Below the pieces are notes generated by a model. The model saw nothing but the letters and a program-made list of their open reading frames with translations. It was not told where the DNA came from and did no database searches. The position numbers and the translations under genes were made by a program. Positions 52,076 to 56,588 of a DNA stretch of 56,588 nucleotides are shown in pieces (within the stretch, counting starts at the first letter, position 1; each line of letters begins with the position of its first letter). This DNA comes from Dehalococcoidia bacterium (GTDB taxonomy: Bacteria > Chloroflexota > Dehalococcoidia > Lucifugimonadales > UBA3495), in assembly GCA_022823505.1 (NCBI GenBank), contig JAJEIA010000012.1, positions 1 to 56,588 on the forward strand, in the 5' to 3' direction.

Positions 52076-52666
52076 ATGATTCAATCCGCGGACGTATTCC
52101 GAGTCTTCCAGGAGCACCGGGGCGATGCCATCGTGATCCCCACCGGTACTTCCGGCCGCCACTGGCGTGAATTCACCACCAACGAAAACCGCGACCTGAA
52201 CATGGGCGGCGCCATGGGCCAGACAACGTCAGCGGCTCTGGGGCTCGCTCTGGGTCTGCCCGATGAGAAAGTGGTGCTCTTCGATTCCGAGGGCGCGCTG
52301 CTGATGAACCTGGGGATCCTGGCGACCATCGCCGGCATGAAGCCGGAAAACTTCTGCCACATCGTGTTGGACAACGAGTGCTACGCCACCACCGGTGGGC
52401 AGCCGGTTCCCAACGCGCAGGAGATCAACTACGCCGGCATGGCCAAGGAATCCGGTTACGCCTCTTCGTACAGTTTCGAAGACCTGGAAGAGTTCGCCAC
52501 CAACGTGGAAGAAATCATGCAGGCAACCGGGCCGGTTTTCGTCGCCATCAAGGTTGTGCCCGAGGTGGAGAACGAACCCATCGGCATGCGCGTGCGTCCC
52601 CCGACCCGCAGCCGCGCCGAGACGATCCGTGACCTACGGGCCGAGTTGGGCATCGACGGCCCCTAA
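52076..52666 (+). CDS. ThDP-dependent decarboxylase, C-terminal (beta) subunit
   Basis: A 196-residue protein equal to the pyrophosphate-binding domain. It has NMGGAMGQTTSAALGLALG and the cofactor motif VLFDSEGALLMNLG through VLDNECYATTGGQP. The usual GDG reads DSEG here, with Glu in place of the Mg-binding Asp, while the NN end reads DN; the change is conservative. GGAGG precedes the ATG by about 7 bases. It pairs with the alpha subunit upstream to form the complete enzyme. Confidence 0.85.
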   Translation: MIQSADVFRVFQEHRGDAIVIPTGTSGRHWREFTTNENRDLNMGGAMGQTTSAALGLALGLPDEKVVLFDSEGALLMNLGILATIAGMKPENFCHIVLDNECYATTGGQPVPNAQEINYAGMAKESGYASSYSFEDLEEFATNVEEIMQATGPVFVAIKVVPEVENEPIGMRVRPPTRSRAETIRDLRAELGIDGP

Positions 52667-52939
52667 TGTCAGGGGCTGCTCAAACGGACATTGGGATGGA
52701 GCCCACGTCGGCATCGTTGACCCTGCCGCGGTGAACGTGCGATCCGGTCGTCAGTACCTCGCGGCACGCTTGCCGAGGCCGACTGAGCCACAATGTGCTC
52801 GGAGACCGGGAACGATCGCTTGACCGAGCGTTGATTCCATTTCCGACCGAGGCTGCGCCGGTGGGTTTCACTCAGCCACAGTAACGGACCCTTGACGTCA
52901 CAACGGCAGACGGCCATCCGGTCGCTGCAGCACGTACCG

Positions 52940-52968
52940 CAGTCGCGCCAGATTTGCTGGCGCGACTG
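52940..52968 (+). terminator. 12-bp perfect inverted repeat, possible terminator
   Basis: CAGTCGCGCCAG and CTGGCGCGACTG pair exactly around an ATTTG loop, followed by GCTTTATCC. It is 273 bases after the ThDP beta subunit gene. The 516-base gap 52667-53182 has no gene I can support; besides this hairpin it holds only the lipoprotein promoter element. Confidence 0.5.
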
Positions 52969-53140
52969 GCTTTATCCGGGCACCAGAGCATCAGGCACGT
53001 TGGGAAGACGCACACAGCGCGATCCGGCCATCACACCGGAGCGGACCTCGCAGCGCCCATGGTCCAGGTCAGGAGAGCGAAGCGTCGGCCGGTTTCGGGC
53101 GCCAGGCGCAGGCGGCCGATGCCAGGCAGTTACCGGCAGA

Positions 53141-53151
53141 TGGTATACAAT
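53141..53151 (+). promoter_or_regulatory. -10 element for the lipoprotein gene
   Basis: TGGTATACAAT, with TACAAT at 53146-53151 and CACGGCGC after it, 31 bases before the ATG. It resembles the extended -10 elements elsewhere in the window, with a slightly longer gap after TG. Confidence 0.4.
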
Positions 53152-53182
53152 CACGGCGCAAAATACGCACTTGAGGTCGGAT

Positions 53183-54055
53183 ATGACCAATCCCATTGGA
53201 AATACCCTCGTGCGGGCGTCGGCTGTTGCCAGCCTGGCGTGCCTGTGCTGGATGACCCTGGCCTGCGGTGGGGATGAGCCGGAAGTATCGGATACTCCGG
53301 ACTATGAAGCGACGGTCGCGGCGGCGCTGGCCAAAGTAAGCGTGTCCGCCCAATCAAATGAACCGACCGCCACCGTGGAGCCGACCACCGTGCCCACGGA
53401 GGTTCCGCCAAGCCCGGCTCCCACCGACTCTCCCGCAGCAACGACGGCGCCGGCAAACGCTGACATCGAACCACTGGCGCCACTGGCCATAGACGACGCC
53501 AACGCTTTTCTAACGGACGTTTCAGAGACAGAGCGCGACTGTCTTGCGGGAGCCCTTCCTCCGGAACGGCTTGCGGCGACGCTGCGGGCTCCGGAGCTGG
53601 CCGATGATGCGGACCGTACCGCGGTGTTGGATTGCCTGGGCCATGAAACATCGCTGAGACTGTTGCTGACGCCCGTCCTGAGCGCCTCTGGACCGCTCAG
53701 CGCAGAATCTTCAACTTGCCTGCGCAATAGCTATGCAAATCAGGACCTGACCACCCTTATGACGCGCCTGTTGGCGGCCAACGATCCCGGGGCCGAATAC
53801 GGAGCCGCTCAGGCCGAGGGGATGGTGACCTTTGTAGTCTCGCTTTCCTGCCTCAGCGAGGAGGAATTCCAGGCGGCGGCTCCGGCCATGGGAATTCAGC
53901 CGGGCGAGTACGAGAACTTCCAATGTGTGTTGGACACCGTGGGCGGACCGGATGCCCTGGCAGTGCTCCTGACACCGGCGTCGGAGTTCCCCGCCGCGCT
54001 GTTCGAAGCCGCGATTCAATGCCAACTCCAGCTGGACGGCCCTCCGCCGGGCTAA
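53183..54055 (+). CDS. Secreted lipoprotein of unknown function
   Basis: A 290-residue predicted lipoprotein. The signal peptide ends in the lipobox TLAC (Cys28) followed by GGDEPE. Residues about 55-105 are a Pro/Thr/Ala-rich linker (TVEPTTVPTEVPPSPAPTDS). The mature domain has regularly placed cysteines and repeated helical units such as FLTDVSETERDCLAGALPPE and VVSLSCLSEEEFQAAAPAMG, suggesting a helical repeat with disulfides. GAGGTC precedes the ATG at 53183. I know no family for it; small lipoproteins of this layout are common in Chloroflexi. Confidence 0.72.
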   Translation: MTNPIGNTLVRASAVASLACLCWMTLACGGDEPEVSDTPDYEATVAAALAKVSVSAQSNEPTATVEPTTVPTEVPPSPAPTDSPAATTAPANADIEPLAPLAIDDANAFLTDVSETERDCLAGALPPERLAATLRAPELADDADRTAVLDCLGHETSLRLLLTPVLSASGPLSAESSTCLRNSYANQDLTTLMTRLLAANDPGAEYGAAQAEGMVTFVVSLSCLSEEEFQAAAPAMGIQPGEYENFQCVLDTVGGPDALAVLLTPASEFPAALFEAAIQCQLQLDGPPPG

Positions 54056-54153
54056 TGGATCGCACCGGTTCGGAACAATCATTTGCCGTCTACCGCAGCC
54101 GAAGCAGATATTGAATTCAATCTCGGACCAATCGCCACACAAGGAGCATGACG

Positions 54154-54945
54154 ATGACCCGATTGGAAGGAAAAGTTGCGCTGATCACCGGCGCCACCGG
54201 CGGCATCGGTCGCGCAGCGGCCCGGCTTTTCGCGGACGAGGGGGCGCGGATCACGCTGGTTGATCTGGATGAGTCGGCGCTCCGAGAAACGGTCCAATCG
54301 ATCGGTGAGGATCGCGCCAGTTACGTGGTGGCGGACGTCACCTCGCCCGAGCAGACCGAGGCCTACGTGAAGGCGGCGGCAGACCGCTGGGGCGGAGTGG
54401 ACGTTTTGCTGGCGAACGCCGGGATCGAAGGATCCATTTCTCCCATTCCGGACTACCCTCTTGACGTGTTCGACCGGGTCATGGCGGTCAACGTGCGCGG
54501 CGTGTGGCTGGGGATCAAGTACGTGGTGCCGGTTATGCGGGAACGCGGCGGGGGCAGCATAGTGATCACGTCGTCCACCGCGGGGATCGGCGCCGGCCCC
54601 GACATGTCGGCATACACGACGAGCAAACACGCAGTGATCGGCCTGATGCGCACGGCAGCCATGGAAGGCGCGGCATCGGGTATCCGCGTCAACACCGTCA
54701 ACCCGGCGCCCATCGAAACGCGCATGATGCGCTCCATCGAGGAGATGCGCGTGGCCGCTTTGGACGACTCCGCCGTGACCGTGGAGCAGACCTACCGGGC
54801 CACATCGGCTCGCATCCCGCTGGGCCGGTACGGGAACCCCGAGGAAGTGGCGCGGATGATGCTGTTCCTGTCCAGCGACGAAAGCAGTTTCTGCACCGGG
54901 GGCGTCTACATGGTCGACGGCGGCAGATCGGCGGGCGGCCGGTAA
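54154..54945 (+). CDS. Short-chain dehydrogenase/reductase (SDR)
   Basis: A 263-residue classical SDR. It has the cofactor motif GATGGIG (starting near residue 12), LLANAG, the catalytic Ser in VITSSTAGIG and YxxxK in YTTSKHAVIG, and the closing GGVYMVDGG. Asp in LVDLDES after strand 2 favours NAD over NADP. AAGGAG at 54141-54146 is one base from ATG 54148 but 7 bases from ATG 54154, so 54154 is chosen. The DUF917 gene follows 48 bases later on the same strand. Substrate unknown. Confidence 0.9.
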   Translation: MTRLEGKVALITGATGGIGRAAARLFADEGARITLVDLDESALRETVQSIGEDRASYVVADVTSPEQTEAYVKAAADRWGGVDVLLANAGIEGSISPIPDYPLDVFDRVMAVNVRGVWLGIKYVVPVMRERGGGSIVITSSTAGIGAGPDMSAYTTSKHAVIGLMRTAAMEGAASGIRVNTVNPAPIETRMMRSIEEMRVAALDDSAVTVEQTYRATSARIPLGRYGNPEEVARMMLFLSSDESSFCTGGVYMVDGGRSAGGR

Positions 54946-54993
54946 TCGGCTCCCCGTGCGTCCAGGTACACCTGAAATCTGAGGTCACCCGCC

Positions 54994-56064
54994 ATGTGGA
55001 CGGCTACCGAAAATGAGCTGGAGTCCATCGCCATTGGCGCCGGGATCCTGGGCACCGGTGGGGGAGGGAACCCCTACATCGGGCAACTGCGCGCCCGTCA
55101 GGCGATGCGGCGTTGGGGGCCGGTTGACGTGCTTGCGCCCGACGAGCTGCCGGAGGGCGCGCGGGTGGTGTGCGTGGGCGGCATCGGTGCGCCGACGGTT
55201 GGGATTGAAAAGGTGCGCGATCTCCAGTCCTACCACGCGCTGCGCGCCATCGAAGAATACACCGGCGAGACGGCGACGGCCCTCATCTCCAACGAGATCG
55301 GTGGCAGCAACTCGGTGGAACCCTTGATTGCGGCGGCCATGGCAGGCCTGCCGGTGGTGGACGCCGACGGCATGGGCCGGGCGTTCCCCGAGTTCCAGAT
55401 GAAGACGTTCTTCGTGTACGGCGTGCCGTGCTGTCCAATGGCGGTGGCGGACGAGAAAGGCAACAGCGTGGTGATCCGCGAAACGATCGATCCCCGATGG
55501 GCGGAGCGCCTGGCCCGGGCCGTGACAATACAAATGGGTTGCGTGGCCTGCTACGCCGTGGCCCCCATGTCTACCGAGCAGGTGCGCCGAACGGCGGTGC
55601 CGCTGACGCTGTCGCTCGCGCGAGACCTGGGGGATGCGGTCAAGGCGGCCCGACGGCATGGCGATGATCCGTTGGATGCGATCCTCGGCGTCAGCCCGGG
55701 CAGGGTCCTATTCCGCGGCAAAGTAGTGGACCTGGAACGCCGAACGACGGCCGGATTTGCCCGGGGCTCGCTCACCATCGACGGACTGGACGCCTACGCC
55801 GGCGAGCGCATGGTCATCGAATTTCAAAACGAAAATCTCGTCGCCAGGCGCGACGGCGCAATCGTCTGCGTGGTCCCGGACCTGATCTGCGCCGTGGCCA
55901 CCGATCTGGGCGAACCGGTAACGACGGAACTGATGCGATACGGCCTGCGGGTCACGATACTGGGCTTCCCGGCCCCCGAACTGTGGACCAGTCCGGAGGG
56001 CCTGGCGGTCGCCGGCCCGCAGGCGTTCGGGTACGAGGTGGACTATGCGCCACTCACGGTCTAA
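54994..56064 (+). CDS. DUF917 family protein
   Basis: A 356-residue member of DUF917. Typical stretches are IAIGAGILGTGGGGNPYIG near the N-terminus, ISNEIGGSNSVEPLIAAAMA, DADGMGRAFPEFQMKTF and the C-terminal LVARRDGAIVCVVPDLIC. DUF917 proteins have no established activity, but they usually lie beside hydantoinase/oxoprolinase (HyuA) genes, as here: a HyuA gene starts 12 bases downstream. They may help with hydantoin- or N-carbamoyl-type substrates. Confidence 0.88.
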   Translation: MWTATENELESIAIGAGILGTGGGGNPYIGQLRARQAMRRWGPVDVLAPDELPEGARVVCVGGIGAPTVGIEKVRDLQSYHALRAIEEYTGETATALISNEIGGSNSVEPLIAAAMAGLPVVDADGMGRAFPEFQMKTFFVYGVPCCPMAVADEKGNSVVIRETIDPRWAERLARAVTIQMGCVACYAVAPMSTEQVRRTAVPLTLSLARDLGDAVKAARRHGDDPLDAILGVSPGRVLFRGKVVDLERRTTAGFARGSLTIDGLDAYAGERMVIEFQNENLVARRDGAIVCVVPDLICAVATDLGEPVTTELMRYGLRVTILGFPAPELWTSPEGLAVAGPQAFGYEVDYAPLTV

Positions 56065-56076
56065 AGGACGCCGCTG

Positions 56077-56588
56077 ATGTTAGTTGGGGTCGACGTGGGC
56101 GGCACCAATACGGACGCCGTTCTGATGGACGGGGCGGAACTGGTTCACGCCGTAAAGTTGCCTACCACCCCCGACGTTACCACCGGGATAGTCGACGCGG
56201 TAGGTGAATTGCTAGCCGAGTTGCCCGCCGCCGGGCGGGTGGATGCGGTGATGGTCGGCACCACGCACTTCACCAACGCGCTGCTGGAACGCCGGGAACT
56301 TGCTCCCACCGCCGTGCTCCGCTTGTGTCTTCCGGCCACCCAGCTCCTGCCACCACTGGTGGACTGGCCGAGTGATCTGCGGGAAGCCATGGGCGGGTTC
56401 ACCTACATGGTGGCTGGCGGTCACGAATTCGACGGACGGGCGATCAGCCCGATGGACCGGTCTGAGATACGCGAGGCGGTGGCGGACATGCGCCGCCAAG
56501 GGGTGCGCGCAGTAGCGCTTTCGGGTGTATTCTCGCCGGTCAACGGGGATCATGAATCCACCGCCGCAGCGATTATCCGGGAAGAGGC
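56077..56588 (+). CDS. Hydantoinase/oxoprolinase N-terminal family protein (HyuA-like), partial
   Basis: The first 170 residues of a HyuA/oxoprolinase-like protein, cut by the window edge. It starts MLVGVDVGGTNTDAVLMDG, the ASKHA-type phosphate-binding strand, followed by VDAVMVGTTHFTNALLERR, which is the usual TTxxTNALLER motif of this family. The family performs ATP-dependent opening of hydantoins and 5-oxoproline, or acetone carboxylation. AAGGA lies about 8 bases before the ATG. It is linked with the DUF917 gene. Confidence 0.88.
   Translation, partial: MLVGVDVGGTNTDAVLMDGAELVHAVKLPTTPDVTTGIVDAVGELLAELPAAGRVDAVMVGTTHFTNALLERRELAPTAVLRLCLPATQLLPPLVDWPSDLREAMGGFTYMVAGGHEFDGRAISPMDRSEIREAVADMRRQGVRAVALSGVFSPVNGDHESTAAAIIREE

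Overview
The window is GC-rich, densely packed bacterial chromosome with about 50 protein genes, two tRNAs and a tmRNA. The content suggests a free-living or host-associated member of the Chloroflexota, near Dehalococcoidia and the SAR202 group. The clues are split-type glycine dehydrogenase (gcvPA/gcvPB), a DnaQ-DinG fusion, a tmRNA whose tag reads GEREFALAA (close to the Dehalococcoides tag as I recall it), and many accessory catabolic enzymes: luciferase-like oxidoreductase, enolase superfamily, CaiB/BaiF CoA-transferase, MmgE/PrpD, amidohydrolases, MFS carriers. The taxonomic placement is an inference from gene content; there is no rRNA here.

Layout. 1-4.8 kb: DinG-type helicase/exonuclease and a PHP phosphoesterase (minus), then a 3-hydroxyisobutyrate-dehydrogenase-like gene (plus) ending at a shared terminator. 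4.8-10.2 kb: a minus-strand operon of a PPOX flavoprotein, a DAO-type amine oxidase, gcvPA, a small membrane protein and gcvPB, consistent with N-methylglycine/glycine breakdown. 10.4-16.5 kb: MFS carrier, a frameshifted orphan DNA methyltransferase, a 34% GC island, dnaA, an NHL beta-propeller protein, tRNA-Ala(CGC) and tRNA-Arg(CCT). 16.7-24.4 kb: two MmgE/PrpD proteins, two alpha/beta hydrolases (one with the complete active-site layout of fluoroacetate dehalogenase), a HEPN-like small protein, a luciferase-like oxidoreductase and an amidohydrolase.

24.5-29.4 kb: a tight plus-strand operon of acyl-CoA-dehydrogenase-like flavoenzyme, dihydropyrimidinase-like hydrolase, enolase-superfamily enzyme and amidase, behind a TTGACA promoter; it looks like a complete route for a cyclic amide or ureide substrate. 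29.6-34.8 kb: DUF2283 protein, a minus-strand operon of phosphotriesterase-like hydrolase, 14-TM exporter and ThDP enzyme, and a divergent carboxymuconolactone-decarboxylase-like gene. 34.9-42.8 kb: PLD-like protein, agmatinase family, a crotonase resembling 6-oxocamphor hydrolase, MFS carrier, metallo-beta-lactamase-fold hydrolase, DUF2851 protein and three tandem paralogous cupins. 43.1-48.9 kb: methyltransferase, tmRNA, about 1 kb without a gene, and a large secreted repeat protein interrupted near its end by an amber codon and closed by a strong terminator. 48.9-56.6 kb: a double-domain CoA-transferase, a split ThDP decarboxylase behind a near-consensus promoter, a lipoprotein, and SDR, DUF917 and hydantoinase genes running off the right edge.

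The theme is uptake and breakdown of varied small organic compounds (amines, amides, beta-diketones, halogenated acids, esters), embedded among a few housekeeping genes. No phage, transposon or CRISPR array was seen. The most notable items are the candidate haloacetate dehalogenase, the oxocamphor-hydrolase-like crotonase, the CoA-transferase that seems to keep only one catalytic Asp, the amber-interrupted surface protein, the frameshifted methyltransferase and a recurring extended -10 promoter motif.
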